From positions 3,463,279-3,527,278 of the forward strand of contig JAJEKV010000067.1 of the NCBI GenBank assembly GCA_021234155.1: a stretch of DNA of 64,000 nucleotides, written 5' to 3'. Made by a program: the position numbers and the translations under genes. The stretch comes from Isoetes taiwanensis (lineage: Eukaryota; Streptophyta; Lycopodiopsida; Isoetales; Isoetaceae). Of the stretch, positions 22,552-34,925 are shown in pieces. Every line of letters starts with the position of its first letter. The stretch's first letter is position 1. Under the pieces are notes generated by a model. It ran no database searches. It saw only the letters and a list, made by a program, of their open reading frames with translations, and had not been told where the DNA came from.

Positions 22552-24419
22552 TACAACCTATAGCCAAGTAGAGAAGCTAAATGAGCATTTCAACTAAGTT
22601 AACATTTCAAGTGTTTAATGAACAAGAAGACATTGTAGAAACGTTGTGGGGATTGCAATAGGCTTACCTAATGGCGTAATGCCAATTCCAATTCCAGTAA
22701 TTCCGTAATCCCAAAAATCCCTCAAGCTTAGAACTTGCCAGTAATGCCGTAATCCCAAATCGATTTCTCAAAGCCCGGACATAACTTCCAACGCTACGCA
22801 CCCCATGGACACCTGGAATTTCCATCATTTTTCTCCACCTTAGATCAAATCTAACGACTATAAGGCTTTCCACATGCACAATAATCCCAGCTGGCTGCAA
22901 CGTGGATGCCTTCAAATCGCTCCAAAGTCTCCACCCTCGTTTGTGCAAACGTGCGAAAAATAGCTTTCAAGTAAAAGGAAAGAAATAAATATCTTATTTA
23001 AAGTGTAAATTGTTAGTATATAAAGTGTTGGTTTATTAAAAAAGTCTTTGCTATTTGAAATAGGCTTAGAACTTCACATGCAAATGGGAGGCTATTGAAT
23101 GGGTACTTATGTTTATAATTTAACAGCAAACAAGAAAGTAGGTCACGCCATACGGATTTGCTATGTTCCATCTTAATGTTATGTTATACAAAAATAACAT
23201 TAAAATATGTTTTAAAAAGTATAAGCAAAATACGATTTATTTACGCTAAGTTGTAAGTTTAATATTTGTGTTTCTATTTACTTTTTTATGCAAGGATCAC
23301 ACCAGGCGAATTTCTTATATGCAATTACTTTTGTGCATGAGGATTTCGCATCATATGATCCTCTTTAAACAAGGATGGCTTTGACCTTCAATGTTCATAA
23401 ATTTTATGAATGTTTGTATATAAGAATGTCACATATCATATTTTCTTAAAAAATGGTCAAGTCAAAGAGTTCTTCTACTACTTAAAGAGTTTCAAGACTC
23501 ATTTTTGCTATAATTTAAATAGCAATAGATTTTTAAAGGAATCTAGATTTTTAAAGGAATCTATTGTGAAAAGTAGTCAAAGACTTCTTGTATTAGAGGT
23601 ATCTAAACACAAACACTATAACCTTTGTACTTCAAGAATGTATAAACCCTTTGCATTGCAAAGTATAATGTCATTTATTAGCATCTTCACGGACATTTCC
23701 CCTTCCTTAAAGGGGTACTTCTTTGATCGATGCTATTCCAGTGATCTCCTCCTCTTCAACACAATAAGTTATTTTGGCATAGCTATTAATCATATCTCCA
23801 TTCTGTCATATATCTAAGAGGGATGGTGACTATTTTTCCTCCACCCCTTTCAGTGCTTCTACGAAAAAAGCTACCTTGGATGCTTACAAGGTTTCTCCAT
23901 GCCTTGTCCACTTCATAATTGTCCCTTTTCTAACAAAACCAAGTGCATGCGCCCTAGGAGGTGCATGCACCCATAGTATATGCATGTACTGAGTGCATCC
24001 GATTTTGTTAGGGGCTTCCACAAACCTCTTCGCATCTTGTTCTTTGAGATGTATTCGCTATATATATGGGAACAAGTCCGATAGAGCATCTCAAGCTTGT
24101 TTCATTCTCAATGAGGAATGGATATCATCAGCGCCCTCCTTTCAACATCGACCATCACTTTTTTATATTCAAATTCCTTTGCCTCGTGAATGTCAATAAG
24201 CCATCGTTATTAGTCGTAGTCGCGATGGTTTAATGCCATAAATATTTTTTATTTGTTTCTAATATGTGAAAATGGGACAATAAATGTGCAATCTCTTGAA
24301 ATTCCTGAGAATCTATAATTATGACGGATAGGTAATCTACATGGCATTGGGGAGAAGAATAAGAAATCTGACGTGGAATGGCTCTTACGAGGCCATTTTG
24401 AGATCCCAAATCCGCCCTA
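22552..24419. other. No gene recognised; contains further hairpin-repeat arms
   Basis: Arms of the GGATCACACC..GCGAAT hairpin family lie at 23141-23158, 23294-23311 and 23343-23361. The segment 22664-22948 has an open minus-strand frame of 94 codons without known motifs. At 23530-23565 a 19-bp unit is duplicated. Confidence 0.3.
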
Positions 24420-25957
24420 ATGGCTCTAAAGGAGATGTTTGCAAGAACTCCTATTCAGGATGGTACAAGAACAACTGCTGCCACAACCTCTTATGGGCCA
24501 TCACCATCCTTTAACACTGTGCTACCACCTTTTCCAGGAACAACTTCACGTGGTCTGTTTTCCTCTACAAACACACCACTCAGGACAGAGGAAGTCACCC
24601 CTAGAGTAGAAGTTTCATCAGAAGATGAAGACACCAACGAGAAACAACAAGATTACATGTTCTCCAGCCAATCTTCAAAGAAATTCAAGGTGGATTTTGG
24701 TTTGAGAGCATGCTCCTCTGTAAGAAGAAGAAACCTTATGGATGAACACAAAATGAGGAGACTCCTGAGAACTAAATGCTGCTCATTGGGTTGCATCAAC
24801 AGATTTAACATGGCTAAATTATGAGCAGTTAGAGACAACTACAGTTTAATGACATTGGCAGACCAGAATGCCTACTTAGCTTATCATGTAAGACCAGACC
24901 GCAACACCTTCTTGCACTACATTAACCGTGAACAAGTCTACCAAAAATGCTTCATGGTTGTCCACCGTTTAGGGTCCACAAGAATGTCTCGAATACACAA
25001 AAGACTGGACAAAAACCCAGCAATTGATGATCACTGTGGTCCAAGAAGAGTTGTAACTATGCATGCCCTGGCTGCTGTGACATGGATGGAGAAATATTTT
25101 AGAGAGACATGTGAGAAGTTGCCTAATAGCAACATGTATCATCTGACAGACAATATTACAAAAAAAGACGTCTTCAAAGAATACAAAGAGACATGCATTC
25201 AGTTTCAGCACATCTCTTACTCACACTTCACTAGATTGTGGAAAAGTGAATTTGGCCTTGTGAAAATTCCAAGGAGACATAGAATGTCTGTTTGCTCAAG
25301 ATGTGCAGAATTAAAAAGTCAACGAGAAACTGCAAAGACAGATGTCGAAAGAAGTAAGCCCATGTTCTCCATCCTCTCACTTGCTTTGAAGAAAATATTT
25401 TAACCTGATTTCTTTTACAGATATTGTGCAACAGAATCTTGCCAGACATCGTGAACAACAAGCAGCAGAGAGAAGAACGCTTGCCAAGCACAGAAAAAAA
25501 AGCTCTCGAACGTCCATTGCAATATATGTCTATTGTAATTGATGGAATGGATCAAAAAAAGACAACTCTACCTCATTTCCTAAATATTCCAAAAGATGTG
25601 CCAGAGGAATGTTTTGTTAAAGTCCACCTTGTAGGAGCCATGGTCTTCAAAGGAAGTCTAAAGTGCAAAGTATTTTTGACGTATCCAAACTTGCATGGTG
25701 ACCCAAACCTGACAATTACAATTCTTAACAAGGTCCTGTGCGAGCAAGAGCAACTACCACCCGTGCTCTACCTGCAACTTGATAACACTACAAGAGAGAA
25801 CAAGAATCAAACACTCTTTGCTTATTGTGCTATGCTAGTGGAGCTAAGGATCTTCAGAAAAGTAAAGCTCGGATTTTTACTTGTAGGGCACACCCATGAT
25901 CAGATTGACCAGATGTTCAGCAGATTTTCTGTGCGCCTTAGAAGGAAGAAAGCTTTT

Positions 25958-26043
25958 TGTCTTCCTACTTTAGTTCGAATCATTGAAGATTCTTACACTC
26001 TGTCTTCCTACTTTAGTTCGAATCATTGAAGATTCTTACACTC
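25958..26043 (+). repeat. 43-bp frameshifting tandem duplication in the DUF7869-type gene
   Basis: TGTCTTCCTACTTTAGTTCG plus 23 more bases repeats at once from 26001. As 43 is not a multiple of 3, it shifts the frame; the downstream frame (ELLKETTDFREFVFPQ) resumes from the second unit. Confidence 0.85.
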
Positions 26044-26312
26044 CTATTCCAGTGGTCGAGCTTCTTAAAGAGACTACAGACTTTAGAGAGTTTGTTTTTC
26101 CTCAACGTTCAGATAGAGAACTAGCTTTGAACAAGTTGAATGATCTTATCTTTCAACATCACATCAAGTTCTACTTGATGGATGGACAAAGCTTCTTACA
26201 GGGGAAGAAGTACACCACAAGTAAGAATTGGAGTCCAGCAGAGGGATTGCACTTCCTTAAATTTGTTCCAGACCATTGCTTCATAGAGCATGCTGAGCAA
26301 CTTCCTCTCAAA

Positions 26313-26444
26313 AATCCTAAGGAGTCCAAGCAGAAGAAAAGTACCCCATTGACATCCTTAAAAGCCATTGAAAATGGCAATCCTAAGGAGTCCAAGCAGA
26401 AGAAAAGTACCCCATTGACATCCTTAAAAGCTATTGAAAATAGC
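26313..26444 (+). repeat. 66-bp in-frame tandem duplication
   Basis: Two units starting at 26313 and 26379 encode the same 22 residues (NPKESKQKKSTPLTSLK at the start). A basic linker has been doubled without frame loss, apparently while the gene was still coding or by chance. Confidence 0.85.
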
Positions 26445-26909
26445 ATTTCCTTGGGCTTCAAGTACTTCTCAGAAGAAGATCAAATGTGGTGGAGAAATTT
26501 CTTTCATGGCCAGAAAAATGTCTTGGAAAATCTAGCTCTAAGACAGTTGCAAGAACCGTTTCAATGGCCTGATACCTTCCATCAACCCCAGAACCAAACA
26601 GGTCCAAGCAATGCTACATTAGCACCTGCAGCAGAGGAAGACGAGGAATGAGCCTCAAGGCAATATCACAGAAATTGCCAAAGGTATGCTGATTGTTCTT
26701 CCAACTAAGGAAGATGACAAACGTCAACCCTTTTGGATAGCAAAAGTTCTTGATACAGTCAAGGAGGAAGGCTTAGTAACTAAACTCAAGATTCACTAGC
26801 TGGCGACACGTTCAGAAAATGCTTTTGAAGGTAGGTATGAATTAGAAATGAGAAGTCAAGGAAAAGGGAGGAAGTCTAAGAAAGTGCGTCTACGCCAGAG
26901 GACTATCAA

Positions 26910-27596
26910 TCGCGTCGATCCGAGACATCGGATCGCCATTCTAGAATGGGACGAGCATGCATGTCATGCATGCATGCGGGCGGCGCATGCCCGTTTTGGT
27001 TGGAAGTTCGATATTTCAGGCGCGTTTCTGCATCCACATCCGCTTCCTCTTCTCTCAGCAGTACCTTATTCTCTTTGAACCCACCCTCCCCCCCTTCTTT
27101 GTTTATTGTATTTTGCACAAGTTTCTGTTTATCATATTTTTCTTCTTACCGCTGGGTGATGCTTTTTTTCCACCCCCTGGGTGATGCTATTCTCTGGTAT
27201 GTTTGTGTTGTCTCGTTTGTTGTGTTGGTGATGTGCAGGTATAGGTTGGCGAGCGACATCTGTTTCGACTTCTCCATGCGGGGGTTTTTGGGAGCGATTC
27301 TACGCCTTACGTTTGTCTAAGCCCCTTGCCGAAGGCTTATCACTAGGGTTTTTCCTCGAAAACCCGAAAGGGCGGGGTTTTTTAATCCCGGTGATAAGCT
27401 TTTGGCAGGTACATCAGCCACTCATCTATTAGCATTGTATTTTTTTTGGGGTCCAAATGATATAATTGGATTTTCCCTTTATTTTTCGTGGGTAGTTCGC
27501 ATGTGTGCGGCTACCCACTGTCCACCATTGTAGAAAATCTGCTGAGATGAATGAGAAGCCGCAGTTTGTTGGTTTCTTGCGAGTCCCATTCTAGAA
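26910..27596 (+). mobile_element. TTCTAGAA-terminal element, copy 3 (687 bp), inside the DUF7869-type gene
   Basis: Same layout as copy 2, with TTCTAGAATGGGAC at 26939, the stem-loop at 27324-27409, and the end GTCCCATTCTAGAA at 27596. It splits the transposon gene between the basic segment KSKKVRLRQRTI and the acidic tail EEDEEGSGGGN, so it inserted after that gene. Confidence 0.75.
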
Positions 27597-27804
27597 TTTG
27601 CTTAAAAAGACTTGTAATTACGAGGAAGAGGATGAAGAAGGGAGTGGTGGTGGCAATGCTTCATCATCTGTTGATAGTGATGAGGAAGACAACTGAAGCA
27701 CTTCCTCGAGTGACAGTAAAAAAAGTGAAGGAGATGAGGAAGGCATAAATGAACATGATGACGTCCTGGATCCCTCCTTCATTACTCCTCACTTTTGCAC
27801 ATAA

Positions 27805-28445
27805 CTGAGTCTTAGAAAAAGACTGTAAATTTTGCATGTGAATATGAAGATTTTATCTTCAAATTTTGAGAATACTACAGTATCAGTTACAGACTTTACT
27901 TCAATTTTTTGTTAAATATTTTATCCTTTGAAATTAGAATTTCTCTCTAAAAACATACTTCAAGAACATTCTATTTGCTAAGAAAAGTGTCACTTTAAAA
28001 AAGTCAATTCTTTCATTCCACAAAAAGACTAGTCATTTGTGGGGAGGGGAGGGACAAAATTGAATTTCATGCAACTTTTTTTTTACCTCATTTTACCCCC
28101 TTTTTTGTAAAAAAAAATGGAATCTTTAAGGAATATTCCTTTTGCTCTCGTTTCGATAATTTGCTCCCGTTTAATACGCAATCTTGTTTTTGGCGCATCT
28201 CCAGCAGCAGCGATACATAAAGGAAGATTTCGCGCATCTGCAGCAGCGATACATAAAGGAGTGACATCCATCACAATCAATCTTAGTCTGGCTGGAATTG
28301 ATGCGTCTTCGCTTCGTGATGTAACTAATGCCAACGCACTATAAAGTTGCAAATTAAATAGTTAGTACCATTTCAAGAACTTTCAAGATCAAAACAATCG
28401 ATCTTTATCATTAAACTGAATTTGAAATTTGAATTTTAAACTTCA
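27805..28445. other. No gene recognised
   Basis: A short duplicated segment (GCAGCGATACATAAAGGA) occurs at 28207 and 28244. No coding signal. Confidence 0.35.
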
Positions 28446-28790
28446 CTAGTAAATGTGTGCCCAGCGTTGCCGGGCTGATGTCCTGGCTTGTGTTTTTACT
28501 TGACCTTTGACATCCATTTATGAACTTCCGACAACACTACAGGTTGATGCTTGCAAATGAGTCCCCCAAATAATTTGTCACATGGCATCACATCACAAAG
28601 TATTATATCCAGTGCTTCATAAACATGTTTATGCATCATTGGGACCTCGTCTCATATAATCATGCTAGTCTCTATTGTCAACTTTACCAGCTGGGACTGC
28701 TTTGGAATATCGCAAGTTGATATCTTATCAATGTTTATTGGTATCTTGAATCTTGAATGCGTAGGGCGTCCGTCCTTGTCCTGATTGACT
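28446..28790 (-). mobile_element. Helitron 3' end with PIF1-like helicase remnant
   Basis: Minus strand. 28790-28505 encodes THSRFKIPINIDKISTCDIP, then LVKLTIETSMII-stop-DEVPMMHKHVYEALD and DKLFGG, the segment of Helitron RepHel helicases around Walker B (family: LIIWDEAPM). The stop is TGA at 28654-28652 in place of the Trp codon. It is followed on the same strand by a hairpin GCCCGGC-AAC-GCTGGGC (about 28474-28458), nine bases, and CTAG at 28449-28446 with T next, the classical Helitron 3' terminus (hairpin then CTRR, insertion before T). The Rep domain and 5' end were not found. Confidence 0.75.
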
Positions 28791-29455
28791 ATTGGTCGGC
28801 CTGTGCAAGGGTTTTATGGGAGTGTGACATTGTGCTCGGGCGTTGTTCGAGCTGTCCTCGAGCTAGAAGTGTGAGCGTTTTAACGAAAATGTTCATAAAT
28901 ATGAGACCATGTTGACTTCATCGCACTGTCAAGAGCGTTTAAAAAGTAGGTAGTGCAAATCCTTATGTGCAGCTGGTAATCCTAACATCTAATACAATTT
29001 AGTAGTTCAACAAACACTAAATACCTAAATCTACAATATAATCCATAAAATAATTTCCCACCTAATTTTGCAAATATCACTGCAATTTGAAGTGCTCATT
29101 AAACGTCCTGATTAGCACAAACAAACATTCTAATGTAGAACCACCTCTTAATAAAACCCTGCAGCATTTGTGCAACTGCAAGTGTTGCGAGAGAAGACCC
29201 AGTTGGAAGTATGGCACGCTCAAAAACATCATGTTGGCCTAGGAGCGAAACAACATTGTCAATTTGTATTTATTATGCCAAACATTGCTTCACACTAATA
29301 GATCATTTTCTGTAATTGAATCTCGTGTGTTTCAGTGGAAAGGTCACATACATTTTCTTTCAATTTTTGTACTGATGTTTGGAATATATCTTAAGTGAAT
29401 AATCCTAAAAATAAATGGGATATCCTGCACTTGTAGTATCCTGCAATTACACGTA
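28791..29455. other. No gene recognised; possibly more of the Helitron
   Basis: No further helicase motif could be read on the minus strand. Confidence 0.3.
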
Positions 29456-29600
29456 TGTGCGATTTATCTGTGTTTTGAGATTAGCAGATAAATCCGCTTC
29501 TTGAGGCTAGTTGAGAGAGAGTCCCCCTGGAGTATTTATAGCCTTGTTGTATTCCTCTCATTTCATTAGTCATCTTTGAGCCTTCCCCTTTGCAGTCGCT
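29456..29600 (+). repeat. Promoter-like direct repeat, left copy
   Basis: Shares about 130 bp with 34974-35098: TGTG(C)GATTTATCTG, TTTTGAGATTAGCAGATAAA, GGAGTATTTATAGCCTTGTT (TATA-like) and TCTTTGAGCC. The left copy has about 20 extra bases (CTTCTTGAGGCTAGTTGAGA). The TG start and TATA box would suit the U3/R part of an LTR, but no matching right boundary was found. Confidence 0.6.
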
Positions 29601-31605
29601 TGCCGCTGGCATCACTTGTTCGAGTTTGTGAAGCATGTGCATTTGAGCGTTACAGTTACAGTTACAGTTTGCTTTCATTCTTGTGAGCCCCGACTTGTCG
29701 AGTGAAGATTTCGCCTTTCTTACGGTGGCCTCTCCAGCTAGTGTTTCTGGCAGTTCGTCTTATGACGACGTCGTTTGCATGCTGGTGTCAGGTTGCCGCT
29801 ACGCTTGTTTTTTCTGCTTGGTTTATTCCGTGATATCCTGTAGTTAGGTTAGAGGGCATGTGGATGTTTTGGCTTAAATATGGTCTCTGCTCGTTGTTTA
29901 GGTCGTTGCCATAGTCTGGCGCTCTATGGAGCTATCTTGCAATGGTCAGGTTATGCTGGTCGGTCTGGATTTTGTCTCACTGTTCGTCACGTTGTGGTTT
30001 AGGGGTTTTCCTGGAGTATTTTCATGTATTTTCCTCTTCTTGTTCGATTTATTTCTTATTCTTAGTCGGTGCTCCTGGTCTTGTGCCTCAGAATTTCTCT
30101 CTCTCTTCTCGAACTCTGTATGTTGTCAATCGTGAGTCCCTTTTAGTAATCGGGAGAGTGTCTAGTGGTCGCTTCATGGACAAATGGTTTTGCGTTTTGA
30201 TCCCTTGCATCGGTTGCCCTGGCCGAACTAGCTGTGAGGTGGTCTGTTTTGTTCATTCCTAGTTCATCATTCTTTTTTGTTTATCTTCTCGGTTTAACTA
30301 GGATGGATATGGATTGTAGACAGGTTTTGTGCATTCGGTGTGCTTATGTTCTGCTGCAGCTTTGCATGCCACGGGAGTCCTGTTTGGTCCTGTAACTCTG
30401 TCCTGATCGGTCCTGTAACTCTGTTGTATTTGGCTTGCATCTTCAACTTCCTGGATTGTGCACAGAGCTCATGGTCCCATATATTTTGAAGCCGGCAACC
30501 TTGTGCATGGCTGGCCTCCTGGATTGTCTTGTCTTGTTCTACAGGGTTTATGGTCATCTTGATTGTTTGTGGATTGTTCCAGTCTTTCCTTGTTGGTGTA
30601 CCTTAAATTTCATTAGGCGGAGCTATGTTGGCACTGCAGAGAAGTGCGCCAGTCTTTGCAAGGTACGTTTTGTTATGCTGGAGTCATCTGGAATTTCAAT
30701 CAACGGTTATTTCCTCGCGCAAATTCACCGAGTTGCATTGGATAGCAATTGCCATGCTGGAATGAAGCATGATAGCAATCACTGTATATTGCATTGCCTT
30801 AAAGTCCTCAGGCCTGCCCTTGTTCTTTGGTTGCCCAGTTTGGCTTAGCTACATTTGTTGTTTGGCAGGTTTCCCTTCTTGTAGGTTTCTCTTCTTGGGC
30901 CTGATCATAGCTTTGCTAATCTTTCACGTCTCTATGATCTTCAGTTTAGATATTGATTAAGGCTCTAGATTCCGTTGGTGCTCATACCACTGTTGCCTTG
31001 TGCATCATATGTTGGTTTAGTTCCTAGTGTTTTAGTTGCCTCATGTACTTAATTTTCGGCCTCTTTGGTTGTCGCATCTCTTGCCGAAGCTTGCATAGCT
31101 TTGAGTTGTATATTTATGATCTAATGTTGCAGGTTATTGCAGATCTTGTAGAATAGAGAACATTGCTTGAGCTGCACTTATCTTACGGGTCAGCCTTGAA
31201 ACAAGACTTAGGCATGTTTTGCTTCTTTGCTTGAAGCGTTATACTCTTCTTAAGTAGGTCATAGATATGTTCTCCTTTGTTTTGTTGTTGCGAATGTGGG
31301 TGAGCTGGATCCAACAGTTTAAATGTCTATTGAGGTCCTTATCTGGTTGATCTGCTAACTTGACATTTGGGTCTCTGTACCTGATCCAGAACGTGTGCAA
31401 TTATAAGTCCTATAACATTTCATAAGATTTGAATTTGCAGCGGTTTTCTGAATTGTACAGCAGCAGCAACTTGTGACTGATGGGGCTATCTTATGAGCCA
31501 TGAGCTCAATGCAATTATCCTTTAAACCATGAGCTCAATGCAGTTGTTCTTTGAACCTCAAAGAGTTCATTGCAGGTGGCCTTCAGGTGGTGTTGTCTTT
31601 ATAGC

Positions 31606-31845
31606 ACTGAAGCTGGCTGCCATTGTTGATTTTCTTGTTATTCTTATAGTTCACCCCTTTTAAGGTTGGCATTATTATTTTTCCTTTTGATTCTCACAAT
31701 TCATTTCTTCTTGCTCTTTCTACTACTGAAGCTGGCTGCCATTGTTGATTTTCTTGTTATTCTTCTAGTTCACTCCTTTTGAGGTTGGCTTTATTATTTT
31801 TCCTTTTGATTCTTGCAATTCATTTCCTCTTGCTCTTTCTTCTAC
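31606..31845. repeat. Tandem duplication, period 118 bp
   Basis: Units begin ACTGAAGCTGGCTGCCATTG at 31606 and 31724 and stay similar to TCTTGCTCTTTCT. Confidence 0.85.
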
Positions 31846-32077
31846 TAGTAGTACAAACCCATGTGCATACACATGTGGGCTCTCTATAATCTTGCTATAG
31901 CCTGCTAGAACCCGTTGTATAATGCTTTCCATCTTGAACGTGTGCTTGTAAGTTTAGTTTGTGGTGCAAGCTGGATTAAGGTGCGGTATCTTTGAGTAGT
32001 AGGAGATTGTGGTTGCTTGATTTTTAGGCTTAGGGGTGGTGCTAGTTGAGTTTCTTTGCTTTCCACCTTGTGCCTGT

Positions 32078-32215
32078 AGTTCTCATTTAGGTTATGTTAG
32101 TGGATTATCTTTTGTCTACCTTATTGGATTACTTCAACCTGTGCCCATAGTTCTCATTCAAGTCTTTATTAGCAGATTATCTTTTGTCTACCTTATTGGA
32201 TTACTTCAACTTTGG
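32078..32215. repeat. Tandem duplication, about 70 bp
   Basis: Two units, each with GTTCTCATT followed by GATTATCTTTTGTCTACC and TTATTGGATTACTTCAAC. Confidence 0.8.
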
Positions 32216-33104
32216 CCCAATTTGCTCTTAGTTATTTGTTTTTAGCTTTACTCTTTGGCAAGCCTTGGAGGTCCATGCACATGCATTTTCAAGTTTTTCC
32301 AGAATAGCTCATCATTTTAAGCATTCTTTGCATTTGTTCATTCTTTGTTTTGTGAGGGTATCTAAAGAGACCCTTTAAGCTATTTGCTTTAGTTCATTTT
32401 TTGATAAGTTCCTCTTAGAGAGTTCTTTGCTCCTTTTCATATATGTTGTCAATTGTTCCCTTCGAGTTTGTTGCAATGTTTGAATTGTTAGCTTGTAGGT
32501 CATATGGGCTTATGACAACCCTCTCTTTTAGGAGGCCTTTCAAATGCATCTTTAGAAAGACGCTAATCCTTTTCAGAATCACTTGTGCTAGTTTAGGGTT
32601 TGCGAGAGTCTTACCATCGATTTTGGTATTTGAATGTTGGTACACCGTCCATATCGTTTCGTCAATTTCGTTAGTTTGGGACTTTAAAACTTCACAATAT
32701 TTATCTAGCTTGTAGCCCCTCCCCTTCTTGGAGATATGCACTTTCATGCTTTCTTACGAGGTATTGTAGGTGATATTCTAGATATTTGAACGCCTTGTAG
32801 AATTGTTTCTAGTAACTGCTAGGTTTGATAGTATTGAAGGTAAGTGATGAGGTTGAGTTTATTGTGCTAGTAAAATTGTTTTTTTTGGTAAATTCTAGGT
32901 TGGATAGTTTTGAAGGTTTAAGTGTTAAGATTACCATGCTCGTTGGGGGTAGTTGTTTTTTCTAGCAATGTTTAGAGTTCTATGAGAATGCAACCTGGTT
33001 GCGCGGGTCGAGGTTTTTATAGAATTTAGTTTAGTTTGTGGTGCGAATTTGCACAAGTCGTGGCATTGTTTATTACTTGTGTCCTTCGTTCCTTTTACGT
33101 GTAC

Positions 33105-33390
33105 CCTAGTGGATAAGTTAGGTTGTCACATGACCTACTCTCTTATTTATTTTCTGAACTTTACCTCTTTGGCGAGTTCTGGCCCTAGAGATTTGTGACC
33201 ACGTGTTGTCTATTTGAATTATAAGTGGGGGTAATTGTGGACTATGCCAGTTTAGCTCTTCTTATGTCTACCCTAGTCGATTGGTTAGGTTGTCACAGGT
33301 TAGGCTCTTTCTTATTTATTTTTGAACTTTTTCACTTTTGGCGAGTTCTGACACTAGAGGCTTATGACTACGTTGTTTATTTGAGTTAGA
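33105..33390. repeat. Diverged tandem duplication, period about 180 bp
   Basis: Shared in order: TACCCTAGT, GGTTAGGTTGTCACA-like, TCTTATTTATTTT, TTTGGCGAGTTCTG and CACTAGAGGCTTATGAC / CCCTAGAGATTTGTGAC. Confidence 0.75.
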
Positions 33391-33807
33391 GTTGAGGCAA
33401 ATTTAGTTGGATTGTTTTCTAACAATAGATCCTCTACTGAACATTGAGGTTGTATTTACTCCTAGTCCATCCGGAGTTGTGTGTGTCTTTATTTGTGATT
33501 GCCTTTGTTGGGATCCAAATGTTAGTGGGTCCCCACCATTTACAGTGCGAGTTGATATCGTATATTTATGCCATTGGAGACGTTGGCCTTTCCATTCCAT
33601 GCATAGTTTCTTTCCATTTCTCAATGTACATGGTGTGCTCACTTTCTTGTGAGGTTTGGTGGTTCAATGCTAGTGGTCAATATAACCTCGTAGACAAGAA
33701 TGCATAGCCTTGCAGTTATAACACTTCTATTGAAATGGAAATTTGTTTTTTCGGTTTAGACATTTCGTCTCGAGAATGTACTTGGCATATGTATTCTATA
33801 TTGAGCG

Positions 33808-33900
33808 ACGTTAGTGGTTCACGTTGGTATTCTATATTGTGTGCGACATTAGTGGTTGACGTTGGTATTCTATATTGTGCGACGTTAGTGGCTGACATTG
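33808..33900. repeat. Three short tandem units of about 35-37 bp
   Basis: Unit pattern TATTCTATATTG followed by GCGACRTTAGTGG and YTGACGTTGG, three times. Confidence 0.75.
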
Positions 33901-34925
33901 TCGCTTGACTTTGCTAGAGTGTAGGTGGATCTTGTTCGGTCTTTTCGGCAATGTCTGTTGGATGGATTTTCCTTAGTTGCTCATAGTAAGTTGGGTTTGG
34001 GATTTTCGTAGGGGCACTTTACTTTTGAAGTTCTTTGGCTACTTAGAGTTCTTTGGCATGACGTAGTAAAATTATCTACCTATCTATCTAGCTATCTCTT
34101 GGAGAATTAGAAGTTTTGTTTTCTTTCTCATGCTCGTGTAGCCTCGTTTTTTGTTTGCCGAGTTCTTGTTTTCGTCCACTTCTCCTCGTTTTTGTTTGCT
34201 GAGTTCTTGTTTTTAGTCCCTTCTCATTAGACCTTTCAAATCAATCTCTCTAGTTTCTTTAAAGTTGATTGTTACATGCTTGGTGCGAGAGGCATCTTCA
34301 ATTGGTGTTACTTTGTGGGGCTTTGTTGCATGCATTACTTGGTGTTTCCATTCTTTGCATTTTGAGTTTGTGGTTTTGGACACTTGTTTGTACTCCCTGT
34401 ATGTTTGGTTTGATGGAGCCTTTTGTTTTAAGTCCACTATTTTCTTAGTGAGTGTATATGTTATACTATTTTCTTAGTGAGGAGTAGTGAATATGTTGTG
34501 CTTGAGCTTTCGGAATTGCAATGGAGGTTTGGTGGTTTGGACATGTGTAGTCCCTACCCCTTGTTGATGGAGCTGTAGTTTGAGTTTTCGGCATCTGTTG
34601 ATGTTCTTTTTAGTGAGTCAAGTCTCTGTGTCATGATCTTTCCTCGTTTGGTGTTCTTTCCCTTGCATTTTTATTTCATTTTTGCGAGATGCTCTAGGAT
34701 TGGTTCCTTTCGGCAATGTCTTGACTTACTAAGCTTAGGATGGTTCATGTTAGCAGCTTAGCAGGGTATCATAGTATTCCTTTTAGTTTTCTTGGTTGTT
34801 TGGACGTGCCCTGGTCTCTTGCTCCCTTCGCCTGCTCATTTTCCTTGCCTTTGTGATCCCTGAGTGGTGACGTTGTATCTTAATTCTCTTAGACATTTTG
34901 TTTTTTGTTTTTCTGCCTCTATTTT

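Larger units (their letters stand above)
24420..27804 (+). pseudogene. DUF7869-type transposon protein (RNase H-like, putative transposase), decayed copy 1
   Basis: N-terminal Ser/Thr/Pro-rich region from ATG 24420, a cysteine pair (CCSLGCINRF), an in-frame TGA at 24822-24824, then GCHARPD-type helical sequence to 25353. A 67-bp GT..AG intron (25354-25420) follows. The core after it includes YMSIVIDGMDQKKTTLPHF, LYLQLDNTTRENKNQTLFAY and KLGFLLVGHTHDQIDQMFS, the DxxxxxN and HTHxxID signatures of DUF7869 proteins. The 3' part encodes a small beta domain (RQPFWIAKVLDTV) and an acidic Ser/Asp-rich tail ending at 27804. Lesions: one extra A in the A8 run 25494-25501, a 43-bp tandem duplication (25958-26043), a TGG-to-TAG at 26797-26799, a frame change near 26650, and a TGA at 27694. 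A TTCTAGAA element sits inside the tail. The transposase role is inferred. Confidence 0.7.
29601..34925. other. Long non-coding stretch, T/G-rich on the plus strand
   Basis: More than 5 kb with no conserved coding block. It is strongly biased toward T on the plus strand and holds several local tandem duplications (listed separately). It could be a non-coding transcript, a very large intron, or the interior of a non-coding retroelement bounded by the repeats at 29456 and 34974. Confidence 0.35.

Noticed and set aside
22664-22948. Minus-strand 94-codon frame as a gene
   Set aside because: No motif, Trp-rich low-complexity end from a GGAATT repeat, and no supporting neighbours.
33403-33707. Three overlapping short ORFs on both strands
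   Set aside because: They overlap one another in different frames within tandemly duplicated non-coding DNA and show no recognisable domain.
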